In this document: piece after piece, positions 35,068 to 44,570 of the stretch
Numbering within the stretch: the first letter of the stretch is position 1
Layout: the number at the start of each line of letters is the position of its first letter
Assembly (NCBI GenBank): GCA_009922615.1
Contig: RFVF01000010.1
Span: 1-64,000 of the forward strand
Origin: Pseudomonadota bacterium
GTDB taxonomy: Bacteria; Verrucomicrobiota; Verrucomicrobiia; Limisphaerales; SXTU01
Direction of reading: 5' to 3'
DNA length: 64,000 nucleotides
Translations under genes and position numbers: made by a program
The notes under the pieces: generated by a model
Seen by the model: only the letters and a program-made list of their open reading frames with translations
What the model was told of the DNA's origin: nothing
Database searches by the model: none

Positions 35068-37887
35068 CTACTTCCCCGCCGGCTTCGGCCTCGCGTCGTA
35101 TTCCCGCCAGAAGTCCTCGGCGGTTTGTTTGGGGTGAGGATAGCCTGTAGCGGGTGCGAAAACCGGACTCCCTCCTCCTCCCACAGGAACCGGGGAAAGA
35201 CGTTTCAGCTTGGGCAGATGGCGCAAGACGGACACATCCTTCACATTCCCGGGAAGTATGATCTCCTCCAAGCTGGTGCACTCCGTGAGTAGACTCAGAT
35301 CAACGATTTTCGTGTTGTCCAAACGGAGCCATTTCAGAGGCATTTTCGCCACCGGTTTCAGGTCTGAAACCGGAGTCTTGGTGGCCTCGATAAATTCCAG
35401 TTGAGCGCTCCGGCTTAGGGGACTCAGGTCCCTTATGCCGGTTTCATTAATGGCCAGCAGCTTCAGTGGCGCACCAGCCAAGGCGGCGAGGCTGGTGATC
35501 GCAGGTCCGCTGCAGCTGAACTTTGTAAGTGGCAGGCCGGCGAGCGGCCCAAGGTCCGAGACAGACGCATGCCTGAGTTCGAGTCTTTCCAGATGCTTGC
35601 ATTGGGCGAGGGGAGTCAGGTCGCGGACGCGGGTGGAGCCCCATAAGTTAAGCTCCTCCAAAGGCATCCCCGCCAACGGGCTGAGGTCGCCGACTTCAGT
35701 GTTCAGAAGTGAGAGCGATTTCAGCTTCATTCCTCGGAGCGGGGCAATGTCGGCCAACGGCGATCTGGGATCGTGGTCATGGCCCTGGACAACCAAGCGC
35801 TCCAAGGGCACCCCGCGCAGGGGCGTCAGGTCGGATACCTTGGTGAGTATGAAAGACAATTCTCTGAGCGGCAATCCCGCAAGCGTGCTGAGGTCGGTGA
35901 TGGGGCTCTCATTGAAGCTGAGCACGGTGACGGGGAGACCCTTGAGCACCGAGAAATCGGCCATCGTTGCTCCCCCAAAATCGATCCTGAAAGTTCCATC
36001 GGGAAGGGCTTCGACCCGGTTGTCCCGCCAGCCCTGCTGCTTCCGAACGTCGCGGAGGCGGCTCAAGATGGCGGTGCGGGTGGCCGCAATGTCCGGGTCG
36101 AGCAGGGCGGCCAGCGGAGCGGCTTCGAGCACGCGCTTTTGTGCTCGCAGGGCGGCGAGAAGCTGGAGTTTTTGATCGCGCTTCAGTTCCGCGCCGCCGC
36201 TTTCCCGCAGCAGTTTGTCGCACAGGGCAAGATTGGCCTTCGCGGCTTCGTCCGTCGGCCGCAGGGCGAGCACCCGGCGGTAGTCTTCCGCCGCCTCCGT
36301 GAGTTGCTCGGCCGACTGCCGCAGGTGCGCGCGCCGGAGGCGATAGTCCGCTGCCGCTTCGTCGAGCTGGATGGCGTAGCCGAGCTTTTCGAGAGCCGCA
36401 TCGCGCTTGCCGTCGGCGAAATCAACCTGCGCCTGGGTGTAAAAGACCGGAGCCGTGCGACGGAGGTCTGCGAGCGTGGTGTTGGCCCTTAGCTCGTTGG
36501 CTTTGGCCACCCGTTCAGCCTCAGCGGCCCGCGCAGCAGCTTCCTGCGCAGCCCGCTTCTCAGCGTTCACTTTGAAGAGGAAGCCGATGGTAAGCAGCAC
36601 GATCAGGGAGGCAGCAGCCGTCAAGGCCTTGTGCCGGTGGATGAACAGCCGCACCAAGGTCAGCGCATTGGCGTTCTCCGCACTCGTCGCAAACCCGCCT
36701 TGATACGCCACGATGTCGCGCGTGAACTCCGCGACGGATTGGTAACGCTGCGCCTTGTCCCGTGTCAGCGCCTTCATCGTCACGGCCGAGAGCGCGGCGG
36801 GCACCTTCCCCTCCGGACAGTGCGGCAGCGGATGAATCTTGCGTGGCTCGGTCATCGCACCGGTCGCTCTGGGCTTGGCCTGCGTGGTGGAACTGGGCGC
36901 GTTGAAGGCCGTGGGCGGCGCGATGGTCCCGCTGCGCACCTTGGACAAAATCTCCTCCAGCGAATCGCCTTCCACCGGTGGGCGCAGTGTGAGCAGCGCG
37001 TAGAGGATGCCGCCCAAGGAGAAGATGTCCGAACGGCCGTCCAGCTCGGCAATCTTGCCCTCCGCCTGCTCGGGGGACATGAAGTGCGGCGTGCCCATCA
37101 CCGCGCCTTCCAGCGTGGCAAAGGCACCGCTTGGCCTGGCGGGTTCGGGGTCTTGTGAACCGAATGTGAGCTTGTGTGCCGAGGCATTGCCGGTGCCGAC
37201 GGCCATGGTGGCGTCGTCCGCGGCCGATGAACCAGCGACGAGCGTGGCGTCGGCTTCGGCACTCTGGTCGGCGACCAAGGTGGCTTGGTCCTCGGCAGCA
37301 GGTGAGTTAAGCGGCAGCGTGCCCGTCGGCCCGGTCTGGCCCAGTTGGCCGCGCAGGGGCAAGGTCTTGGCCGCTTCCTCCGCTGCCGCGCTGCCGGGCA
37401 GGAGCTTGGCCAGGCCCCAGTCCATCACCAGCACTTCGCCGAACTCGCCCACCATGATGTTCTGCGGCTTCAGGTCCCGGTGGATGATCCCGCGCGAATG
37501 TGCGAAGGCCACGGCGTCGCAGACTTTCTGGAAGATGGTCAGCAGGGCGTTGAGCGGATACTTGGCCAGGGTCTCCTGGTCCCCGGCCTTCAGCTTGCCG
37601 ATGACGTCGTGCAGGGTGACACCCACGACGAGCTTCATGGTGTAGAAGAGCCGGCCTTGCTCATCGGTGCCCACGTCATGGACGGGAACAATGTTCGGAT
37701 GCGCTAGCTGCCCGAGCACGCGGGCTTCTTGCAGGAAGCGCTGCTGTTCCTCCTCGGGGGCGTTGCGCCGGAGCATGACTTTCATGGCCACGCTGCGGCC
37801 CAGCTTCTGGTCGCGGGCATCCAGCACTGCGCCCATGCCACCCCGCGCGATCTCACGGCCGGGGCGATAGGCGAAAGCGGGGGTCAT
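35068..37887 (-). CDS. membrane Ser/Thr protein kinase with TPR-like and leucine-rich repeats
   Basis: 939 aa. The kinase domain spans res ~8-385: G-loop IARGGMGAVLDARD, VAMKVM lysine, HRDLKPQN catalytic loop, DWG in VMDWGLAK in place of DFG, then a ~100-residue insertion and GTPHFMSPEQA. A membrane segment lies at ~420-440 (ALTAAASLIVLLTIGFLF), a charged helical/TPR-like region at ~445-590, and about ten leucine-rich repeats at ~660-890 of the type LSPLAGMPLEELNL. It would phosphorylate cytoplasmic partners in response to a ligand outside. No phosphatase or known partner is nearby; the exported protein gene at 38008 follows the same strand. Confidence 0.93.
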   Translation of the reverse strand: MTPAFAYRPGREIARGGMGAVLDARDQKLGRSVAMKVMLRRNAPEEEQQRFLQEARVLGQLAHPNIVPVHDVGTDEQGRLFYTMKLVVGVTLHDVIGKLKAGDQETLAKYPLNALLTIFQKVCDAVAFAHSRGIIHRDLKPQNIMVGEFGEVLVMDWGLAKLLPGSAAAEEAAKTLPLRGQLGQTGPTGTLPLNSPAAEDQATLVADQSAEADATLVAGSSAADDATMAVGTGNASAHKLTFGSQDPEPARPSGAFATLEGAVMGTPHFMSPEQAEGKIAELDGRSDIFSLGGILYALLTLRPPVEGDSLEEILSKVRSGTIAPPTAFNAPSSTTQAKPRATGAMTEPRKIHPLPHCPEGKVPAALSAVTMKALTRDKAQRYQSVAEFTRDIVAYQGGFATSAENANALTLVRLFIHRHKALTAAASLIVLLTIGFLFKVNAEKRAAQEAAARAAEAERVAKANELRANTTLADLRRTAPVFYTQAQVDFADGKRDAALEKLGYAIQLDEAAADYRLRRAHLRQSAEQLTEAAEDYRRVLALRPTDEAAKANLALCDKLLRESGGAELKRDQKLQLLAALRAQKRVLEAAPLAALLDPDIAATRTAILSRLRDVRKQQGWRDNRVEALPDGTFRIDFGGATMADFSVLKGLPVTVLSFNESPITDLSTLAGLPLRELSFILTKVSDLTPLRGVPLERLVVQGHDHDPRSPLADIAPLRGMKLKSLSLLNTEVGDLSPLAGMPLEELNLWGSTRVRDLTPLAQCKHLERLELRHASVSDLGPLAGLPLTKFSCSGPAITSLAALAGAPLKLLAINETGIRDLSPLSRSAQLEFIEATKTPVSDLKPVAKMPLKWLRLDNTKIVDLSLLTECTSLEEIILPGNVKDVSVLRHLPKLKRLSPVPVGGGGSPVFAPATGYPHPKQTAEDFWREYDARPKPAGK

Positions 37888-38007
37888 GTGTTGCGCCGCA
37901 GGTTAGCGCAATCTCACTGCCCGTCCAGCCGCTTCAACTTTTTCGGGGGGATGTTCTTCACCCGGGCGACGCAGCTTTAGCGCAGCGTCCGGAATGACCG
38001 GAAAAGC

Positions 38008-38745
38008 TCAACGGTAGGGCTCGCAACTGATCGTATTCGAGAGTTTGAAGCCTGAGAGCTTCACGTTCGTGCCCACTTCCCCATCCAGAAATCCGCCTTT
38101 GAACGTAACCGTGGCGGCGGCAGTGTCGTGGACATACTTGCCGCCCTCTTTACCCTCCAGATTCGTGTAGGTGCCGTCGGCTTTTAAGACAAATCCCAAC
38201 CCGATGAGCAACTGGCCCCCAGTGCCATAGCTGGCCCACTCTCCCATCGGCAGTTTGACTACTTTGGCAGGGCTTGCCCCGGTAGGCGCGGGAGCCGGCT
38301 TGTTGGCGGCAGGCTTCCCCGGCAGCGAATTGACCGGAATCGCACTGACCCCCTCAGCGGGGTTGGCTTTGGAGACGGATTTGGGCGGTGTGAGCGGGCC
38401 TTCCACTTTCCAGCCACCAAAGTCATCCTCGGACAGGATGAACCTTTCGTCCTCGAAAGTTCCCACCGTCGTCTGGCCGTAGTATTTGTTGGCCGGAAAG
38501 CCCGTGCCGTAGTCATGCACCTGCGCGGTTACTAGAAAGGGATATGCGCCGGACTTGGGCGTCCCCGCTTTCACGCTTTGAAACAGCACAGTGCGTTCCT
38601 TCGCCCAATCCGGCTTCAATTTTTGCAGCCGGGCGACCAAGACAGCTTGAAACTGCTCGACGGTGGGTGCGGATTGAGCAGGGGCTGAAACGGCGCACAC
38701 GAGGGCTAGAGTCATCAGTGCCCCGGCTAAAATGGATTTATGCAT
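38008..38745 (-). CDS. exported protein of unknown function
   Basis: 245 aa with a signal peptide (MHKSILAGALMTLALVCAVSAPAQS). The N-terminal domain (res 30-125) is followed by a Pro/Ala-rich linker (GKPAANKPAPAPTG) and a C-terminal beta domain (YGTGGQLLIGLGFVLKADGTYTN...KYVHDTAAATVTFKGGFLDG). It resembles a lipocalin or copper-resistance-like barrel only in general. I recognise no family. Confidence 0.8.
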   Translation of the reverse strand: MHKSILAGALMTLALVCAVSAPAQSAPTVEQFQAVLVARLQKLKPDWAKERTVLFQSVKAGTPKSGAYPFLVTAQVHDYGTGFPANKYYGQTTVGTFEDERFILSEDDFGGWKVEGPLTPPKSVSKANPAEGVSAIPVNSLPGKPAANKPAPAPTGASPAKVVKLPMGEWASYGTGGQLLIGLGFVLKADGTYTNLEGKEGGKYVHDTAAATVTFKGGFLDGEVGTNVKLSGFKLSNTISCEPYR

Positions 38746-38987
38746 GGGTGTAAAGCATCAGAGGTTGGTCGACCGAAGATATTTAGCTGCCCCCCGGCAT
38801 TTATGCAAACCTCTCGGCAATCAGGCGACCCGTTTTGGGCAATAACGCAAACTCAGCGAACTGTAAACGCCGGTTGAAAAATGAGACAGGTCACGAGTTT
38901 GATATGGCGGTCGGAAATTGCAGCAGCCTGATCAACGATGAAGCATGTATCGCACTATGGAAGACTGAGCCGAGATACGAAAGTGCG

Positions 38988-39354
38988 TGATCGTGAGCAA
39001 GGTGAGTAAGCGGGAGATTCTCCGGGAGACGGGATGCACTGGAAGACGCTCCAGAAGATGCTCATGCATCCGGAGCCACCGGGTTACAGACAGCGTAAAC
39101 TTCGGCCCCAGCAGAAGCTTGCGCTATACCAGGAGCGGTTGGAACAGATCATGAAGTAGGACCAGTTGCTGCGGCGCAAGCAGCGGCACACTGCCAAACG
39201 CATTTGGGAGCGGCTTAAAGAGGCTGGTTTCAAGGGCGGTTACATGGTGGTGCAGGAGGTGGTGCGGGAACTGACACAGCGCAACCAGGAAGTGTTCGTG
39301 CCGCTGGTGCACCCGCCGAGCGAGGCGCAGATGGATTACGGCACGCTTTTTTAG
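38988..39354 (+). pseudogene. IS21-type transposase (istA) remnant
   Basis: Decayed coding sequence: VSKREILRETG (HTH), HWKTLQKMLMHPEPPGYRQR, LALYQERLEQIMK, a TAG stop at 39157-39159, then LLRRKQRHTAKRIWERLKEAGF, MVVQEVVRELTQRNQEVFVPL and SEAQMDYGTLF, where the first catalytic Asp region starts (QxDxG). The rest of istA and istB is absent. The flanks 38746-38987 and 39355-39682 hold no other gene; a run of ten C lies at 39602-39611. Confidence 0.8.
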
Positions 39355-39682
39355 GCCTCTAGTGCCGTCGGGATGCACTTTGAGAATGGTTCAGTCCAAG
39401 GCTGCGCACTCAATCCTGATCCCTAGGATTTGCCTTTGTCGCAGCCGGATGAATATTCGATCTAGCACCCCGCTAAGCTTCAGTTGTTCATCCGGGTGTG
39501 GATGGCGTGCCAGTTGCCAACATTCCTTGGTTTATCTGCGCTATTTGCAGCCATGTTCGGCCACATGCAGCAGGGCCGTGCGCAAGTCTCAGACTAGTCG
39601 TCCCCCCCCCCGATTTACGAAGGTTTTACAAACCGAAGTTTGACCCACCGCCGCGAATTTGCTTCGCTCGAATCACGTTGGC

Positions 39683-40636
39683 ATGAGTTCACTTCGATCT
39701 TCCCTCGCTGCGGTCGTGCAATGGTTCGATTCGGACTACGGCAGCCAGCGCCTCGTCATGCCCCACGCCCAGCCTGACAAGGTGGACGTGGGCCGTAGTT
39801 TTGCCTTCGTCTTCCTGCACGCCATGTGCCTAGGCGTGCTGTGGGTCGGCTGGAGCTGGACCGCTGTGACCGTGGCCGTCGCACTCTACTTCGTGCGAAT
39901 GTTCGCGATCACCGGCTTTTACCACCGCTACTTTTCGCATCGGAGCTTCCAGACCTCGCGGTTTATGCAGTTCCTGTTTGCAGTGCTCGGCACCTCCGCC
40001 ATCCAACGCGGCCCACTTTGGTGGGCGGCACATCATCGGCACCACCATCAGCATTCGGACGAAGAAGCGGATACGCATTCACCGAAGCAGCACGGTTTCT
40101 GGTGGGCGCACATGGGCTGGATCACCAACGCCCGCAACTTCCCCACCGACTATAGCCGTATCAAAGACTTCGCAAAGTATCCCGAACTCGTCTTTCTCAA
40201 TCGCTTCGACGCGCTCGTGCCGCTGCTGCTCGGCGTGGCGCTCTACGGCACTGGCGCGTGGTTGGAACGCGCGCGCCCCGAGCTCGGCACTTCCGGCGGG
40301 CAACTCCTGATCTGGGGGTTCATCAGCACCGTCGTTCTCTTTCATTGCACGTGCTTCATCAACTCCCTTGCACATGTCTTTGGCCGCCGCCGCTTCGTCA
40401 CCAGCGACACCAGCCGCAACAGTTTGTTGTTAGCCTTGCTCACCCTCGGCGAGGGCTGGCACAACAACCATCACCACTACATGCACTCCACTCGCCAAGG
40501 CTTCTACTGGTGGGAAATCGATTTCACCTATTACGGCCTCAAGGTGCTCTCGTGGACTGGGCTGATTTGGAATCTACGCCCCGTGCCGGACGAGGTGCTG
40601 AAGGCAGGGCGGAATAAGATCGGCACGCAAGCCTAA
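39683..40636 (+). CDS. acyl-CoA/acyl-lipid delta-9 type desaturase
   Basis: 317 aa from ATG 39683. Histidine boxes: HRYFSH (about res 81-86), HRHHHQHSD (118-126) and HNNHHHYMHS near res 260, the stearoyl-CoA desaturase pattern with two membrane hairpins. It makes monounsaturated acyl chains, the substrate for the cyclopropane synthases encoded downstream. Its stop and the next start overlap in TAATG. First gene of a seven-gene lipid operon. Confidence 0.93.
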   Translation: MSSLRSSLAAVVQWFDSDYGSQRLVMPHAQPDKVDVGRSFAFVFLHAMCLGVLWVGWSWTAVTVAVALYFVRMFAITGFYHRYFSHRSFQTSRFMQFLFAVLGTSAIQRGPLWWAAHHRHHHQHSDEEADTHSPKQHGFWWAHMGWITNARNFPTDYSRIKDFAKYPELVFLNRFDALVPLLLGVALYGTGAWLERARPELGTSGGQLLIWGFISTVVLFHCTCFINSLAHVFGRRRFVTSDTSRNSLLLALLTLGEGWHNNHHHYMHSTRQGFYWWEIDFTYYGLKVLSWTGLIWNLRPVPDEVLKAGRNKIGTQA

Positions 40637-41919
40637 TGGCCTCGCAGCGTCTCGCCATTATCGGCACCGGCATCGCCGGCCTGGGCTGCGCGCATTTTCT
40701 TCAGTCGCGCTTCGACCTTACGCTCTTCGAGCAGGCGGATTACCCCGGCGGCCACACCAACACCATTGCCGTCCCTGAAGGCTCCGACAGCGTCGCCTTC
40801 GACACCGGCTTCATGGTCTATAACGAGGTCACCTACCCGCACCTCACCCGCCTCTTCCGCGAGTTGGGCGTGCGCGTGAAGCCGACGAAGATGTCCTTCA
40901 GCGTCCAGCACCGGCCCAGCGGCATCGAGTTCAGCGGCAGCAGCCTGAACCACCTCTTCGCCCAACGCCGCAACCTCCTCCGCCCGCGCTTCTGGCGAAT
41001 GCTCGCGCAAGTCAACCGCTTCAACGCCGAGGCCGTCGCCGCGCTCACCGACCCCGCGTTCGCCGCGATGACCGTGGCCGACTACGTCCGCGCACGCGGC
41101 TACGGCGACGACTTTCTCCGCCTCTACCTCGTGCCCATGAGCGGCGCGGTCTGGAGCACGCCGCCCGAGCTGATGTTGGAGTTCCCCGCCGTCACTCTGC
41201 TGCGCTTTTTCCACAACCACGGCTTCCTCGGCCTGCACACGCAGCACCCATGGCTCACCGTGGACGGCGGCGCCAAGCAATACGTGGACAAGCTCCTCAC
41301 CCCGCTCCGCGCGCAAAACCGCGTCCGCCTCAACGCGAAGGTCACTACCGTCCGCCGCACCACCGACGCCGTGGCCGTCACCACAGCCGACGGCCGCACC
41401 GAGCACTTTGACCGCGTCATCCTAGCCGCCCACGCTGACCAATCCCTCGCCCTTCTCGCCGACGCCAACGCCACCGAGCGCCGGCTCCTCGGCGCGTTCC
41501 GCTACCAGCCGAACCTCGCCACCGTCCACACCGACGCCTCCGTGATGCCCCGCACGCGCCTCGCGTGGTCCTCGTGGAACTACCGCGTGGAGCGCACCGC
41601 CGATGGCCGCGAAGTCCCGTCCACCATCTACTGGATGAACTCGCTGCAAGGCGTCTCCGACCGCGAGAACTACTTCGTCTCCATCAACGGCGCGGAGCAC
41701 ATCGCAGCCGACAAAGTCCTCTGCTGCATCGAGTATCAACACCCGCTCTTCAATCTCGCCGCCACGCAGGCGCAGGCCGAACTCCCGTCGCTCAACACGC
41801 GCCCGGCCAACCGCGTCTTCTTCGCCGGCAGCTACTTCCGCTACGGGTTCCACGAAGACGCGTTCAGCTCCGCGCTGGATTGCAGCCGGGCGGTGAGTGG
41901 GGAGAGGATTTGGGAATGA
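40636..41919 (+). CDS. FAD-dependent amine oxidase-type oxidoreductase
   Basis: 427 aa. N-terminal dinucleotide fold LAIIGTGIAGLGCAHFLQ with FEQADYPGGHTNT, and a C-terminal FAD-contact segment FFAGSYFRYGFHEDAFSSA. It belongs to the flavoprotein group regularly linked to DUF1365 and cyclopropane synthase genes in bacteria; in alphaproteobacteria such clusters are involved in modified fatty acids and oxidative stress response. Substrate not known here, possibly an unsaturated or methylated acyl chain. Confidence 0.9.
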   Translation: MASQRLAIIGTGIAGLGCAHFLQSRFDLTLFEQADYPGGHTNTIAVPEGSDSVAFDTGFMVYNEVTYPHLTRLFRELGVRVKPTKMSFSVQHRPSGIEFSGSSLNHLFAQRRNLLRPRFWRMLAQVNRFNAEAVAALTDPAFAAMTVADYVRARGYGDDFLRLYLVPMSGAVWSTPPELMLEFPAVTLLRFFHNHGFLGLHTQHPWLTVDGGAKQYVDKLLTPLRAQNRVRLNAKVTTVRRTTDAVAVTTADGRTEHFDRVILAAHADQSLALLADANATERRLLGAFRYQPNLATVHTDASVMPRTRLAWSSWNYRVERTADGREVPSTIYWMNSLQGVSDRENYFVSINGAEHIAADKVLCCIEYQHPLFNLAATQAQAELPSLNTRPANRVFFAGSYFRYGFHEDAFSSALDCSRAVSGERIWE

Positions 41920-42752
41920 GCGTCCCACCTGTGGCGGCGCTCCGCTCCTGTCTCTACGACTGCTCCGTGATGCACCACCGGCTCGGGCCCAAGGAGCACC
42001 ATTTCCGCTACGGCATTTTCCAGTTCTGCCTCGATCTTGACGAACTCGACGCGCTCTCCGCCCGGCACCGTCTCTTCCACCACAACAGGCCTGCCCTCTA
42101 CCGCTTCAATGACTCCGACCACTTGCCTGCAGCAGAAGGCTTGGGAACAAAGGCAGCCATTCTCGCTTGGATCACATCCCAAGGCCTCTCGCTCCCCGCC
42201 GACACCCGCGTCCTCCTCCTCACGCACTGCCGTGTCTTTGGCTACATCTTCAACCCGGTCTCGTTCTACTTCTGCCTCGACGCTCGAGACCGTCCGCTCT
42301 GCGCCATCGCCGAGGTCGGCAACACCTTCGGCGAGCTAAAACCCTTCCTCCTCGGCCCCGAGCACTTCGATGGCGAAGATCGCTTCCACCGCATCGTGCC
42401 GAAATACTTTTACGTCTCCCCTTTCTCCGCGCTCGACCTCGAGTTCGACTTCAAGCTCCGCGTCCCCGGTGAGCAGCTCGACATCCACATCGACGACCGC
42501 GAGGGCGACCGCCCCATCCTCCTTACCGCCCTCACTGGCCGCCGCCTCCCGCTCACCGACGCGAATCTCGCGCGCCTTACGCTCAAGTATCCGCTCATCA
42601 CCTTGCGGGTCATCACGCTCATCCACTGGCACGCGCTCAAGCTCTGGTGGAAAAACGTCCCGTGGCATCGCAAGGCCGCGAACCCCCAACTTCAGCAAGG
42701 GGTGTTCAACGCTCACGCTTCGTTGAGAAATGGAGCCCCACCGAAATCCTGA
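41916..42752 (+). CDS. DUF1365 family protein
   Basis: 278 aa from ATG 41916, in ATGA overlap with the flavoprotein. The family signature is HCRVFGYIFNPVSFYFC (about res 100-116) with preceding HHRLGPKEHHFRY. Biochemical function unproven; the family co-occurs strictly with the flavoprotein and CFA synthase, so it probably acts in the same lipid modification. Confidence 0.92.
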   Translation: MSVPPVAALRSCLYDCSVMHHRLGPKEHHFRYGIFQFCLDLDELDALSARHRLFHHNRPALYRFNDSDHLPAAEGLGTKAAILAWITSQGLSLPADTRVLLLTHCRVFGYIFNPVSFYFCLDARDRPLCAIAEVGNTFGELKPFLLGPEHFDGEDRFHRIVPKYFYVSPFSALDLEFDFKLRVPGEQLDIHIDDREGDRPILLTALTGRRLPLTDANLARLTLKYPLITLRVITLIHWHALKLWWKNVPWHRKAANPQLQQGVFNAHASLRNGAPPKS

Positions 42753-42851
42753 CGCGTGCTGGTCATCGTTCCATTTTCACATGTCTGTCACCGGTCAACC
42801 TTTCTCTACGTTTGCGCTTCGTCGTCTTCGCGTTACCTTCAGCCAGACTGC

Positions 42852-44117
42852 ATGAGCACCACAACTCGGATTCATCAACCCACGCATCGCGCTAAGCCCG
42901 CTGCCAGTGCAGGGTTTTATCAGCGCACGATCGATGGGGCCCTCGCCAAGATGCCGTTGGGCTGCCTGGAGGCAACGCTGCCTGACGGTTCTGTCCGCCG
43001 GTTCGGGAATGAGCCGAAACCCACCGCGAAGTTGCGTATCCTGCGGCACACTTTCTTTAAGCGTTGCGTTCTCTTCGGCGACATCGGTTTTGGCGAAGCT
43101 TACGTGGATGGCGATTGGGACACGGACGATTTGCCCGCCGTGCTGGCTTGGTTCATAGAGAACGTCGAGCACGCCCCCGGCATGTCCGGCTCCAAGCGTA
43201 GCCCGCTTGCTCTGAATCTTTTGCGTGGTGCAAACCGCATGAGACACTTGCTCCGCCCCAATTCGGTGGCGGTTAGCCGTCGCAACATAGCCGAGCATTA
43301 CGACCTCGGGAACCACTTCTACCGTCTTTGGCTCGACCCTTCGATGACCTACTCGTGCGGCCTCTTTGTCTCGCCCGAGCTGACGCTCGAACAGGCGCAG
43401 ACCGCAAAGTATGACGCCCTCTGCCGCAGCCTACGACTCAAGCCCACTGACCATTTGCTCGAAATCGGCTCCGGTTGGGGCGGCATGGCTTGTCACGCGG
43501 CGAAGAATTACGGCTGCCGCGTCACCACGCTGACTATCTCCGAGGCACAGCTCGCCTACTGCCAGAAACGTTTCGCCCGCGAAGATGTTGCCGACCGCGT
43601 CGATGTCCGACTACAGGACTATCGCCACACCACCGGCCAGTTCGACAAAATCGTGTCCATCGAGATGCTCGAAGCTGTCGGCGAGCGCTATGTGGACGCC
43701 TACTTCGCCCAGTGCGCGCGCCTCCTCAAGCGCGACGGCTTGCTTGCCCTCCAATACATCACCAGCCCGGACAGCCGCTACGACCAGTTCCGCAAGGGTG
43801 TGGATTGGATTCAGAAACACGTCTTCCCCGGCTCACTTCTGATGTCCGTGGGCCGCGTCACCCAGGCGCTTCAGCGTGGCACGGATCTACATCTGCACAA
43901 CCTTCATGACATGGGCCACCACTACGTCCGCACGCTTCGTGAATGGCGCGCGCGCTTCAATGCGCATCACCCAGAGCTGCGCAAACTGCACTTCGATGAT
44001 CACTTCATTCGCAAATGGAATTACTATCTCAGCTACTGCGAAGCCGCCTTCGCCCAGCGAAATATAAGCGTGGTTCAAGCCCTCTACACGCGGCCGAACA
44101 ACCGCACTCTGATATAG
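42852..44117 (+). CDS. cyclopropane-fatty-acyl-phospholipid synthase family protein
   Basis: 421 aa from ATG 42852. SAM-dependent methyltransferase: YDLGNHFYRLWLDPSMTYSCG (substrate/active site block of CFA synthases), motif I LLEIGSGWGGMACHAA, and later SIEMLEAVGERY, YITSPDSRY. It adds a methylene or methyl group from SAM to the double bond of membrane acyl chains. An ~80-nt gap separates it from DUF1365. Confidence 0.93.
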   Translation: MSTTTRIHQPTHRAKPAASAGFYQRTIDGALAKMPLGCLEATLPDGSVRRFGNEPKPTAKLRILRHTFFKRCVLFGDIGFGEAYVDGDWDTDDLPAVLAWFIENVEHAPGMSGSKRSPLALNLLRGANRMRHLLRPNSVAVSRRNIAEHYDLGNHFYRLWLDPSMTYSCGLFVSPELTLEQAQTAKYDALCRSLRLKPTDHLLEIGSGWGGMACHAAKNYGCRVTTLTISEAQLAYCQKRFAREDVADRVDVRLQDYRHTTGQFDKIVSIEMLEAVGERYVDAYFAQCARLLKRDGLLALQYITSPDSRYDQFRKGVDWIQKHVFPGSLLMSVGRVTQALQRGTDLHLHNLHDMGHHYVRTLREWRARFNAHHPELRKLHFDDHFIRKWNYYLSYCEAAFAQRNISVVQALYTRPNNRTLI

Positions 44118-44215
44118 CCACGGATGAAACATGGAAGAGCGGCTGTTCTTGCTAAACCCTTGGTTTTGTATTGTCCGTGTTTCTTGCGTGTTCCATCCGT
44201 CCCTTAAAGCTTCCC

Positions 44216-44551
44216 ATGATCATTGTGCTTCGTATCGCCGCCGCCTTCGTTCTAATCACGATGCTCGCCGTGACGGGTTGGGCCAGCTCGGAAGTCGCGT
44301 TGTGGATGACGCCGCGTGAAGTCGCTACACACCCGTGGTTTATCGCCACGCTGTTTGACACCTACTTCGCGTTTCTCACCTTCTTTGTCTGGCTCGCCTA
44401 CAAGGAGACCTCGAATCTCGCCCGTGTCCTCTGGCTCCTGGCCATCCTCTTCCTCGGCAACATCGCGATGGCGATTTACCTCCTGCGCGAACTCTTCCGT
44501 CTGCCCGCCAACGCGACGATGGAAGACCTGTTGATACGGAGTAAGGCATAA
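44216..44551 (+). CDS. DUF1475-like small membrane protein
   Basis: 111 aa from ATG 44216 with three hydrophobic segments (IVLRIAAAFVLITMLAVTG; TLFDTYFAFLTFFVWLAY; VLWLLAILFLGNIAMAIYLL). It is typical of the short membrane protein found between CFA and DUF1295 genes. Function unknown; probably part of the membrane complex handling lipids. Confidence 0.8.
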   Translation: MIIVLRIAAAFVLITMLAVTGWASSEVALWMTPREVATHPWFIATLFDTYFAFLTFFVWLAYKETSNLARVLWLLAILFLGNIAMAIYLLRELFRLPANATMEDLLIRSKA

Positions 44552-44570
44552 AGGTTTCGCGCAACTTACC

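Noticed and set aside
39602-39611. Run of ten C as a phase-variation tract
   Set aside because: It is not within or directly upstream of a gene; the nearest start is 71 nt away and in a decayed IS region.
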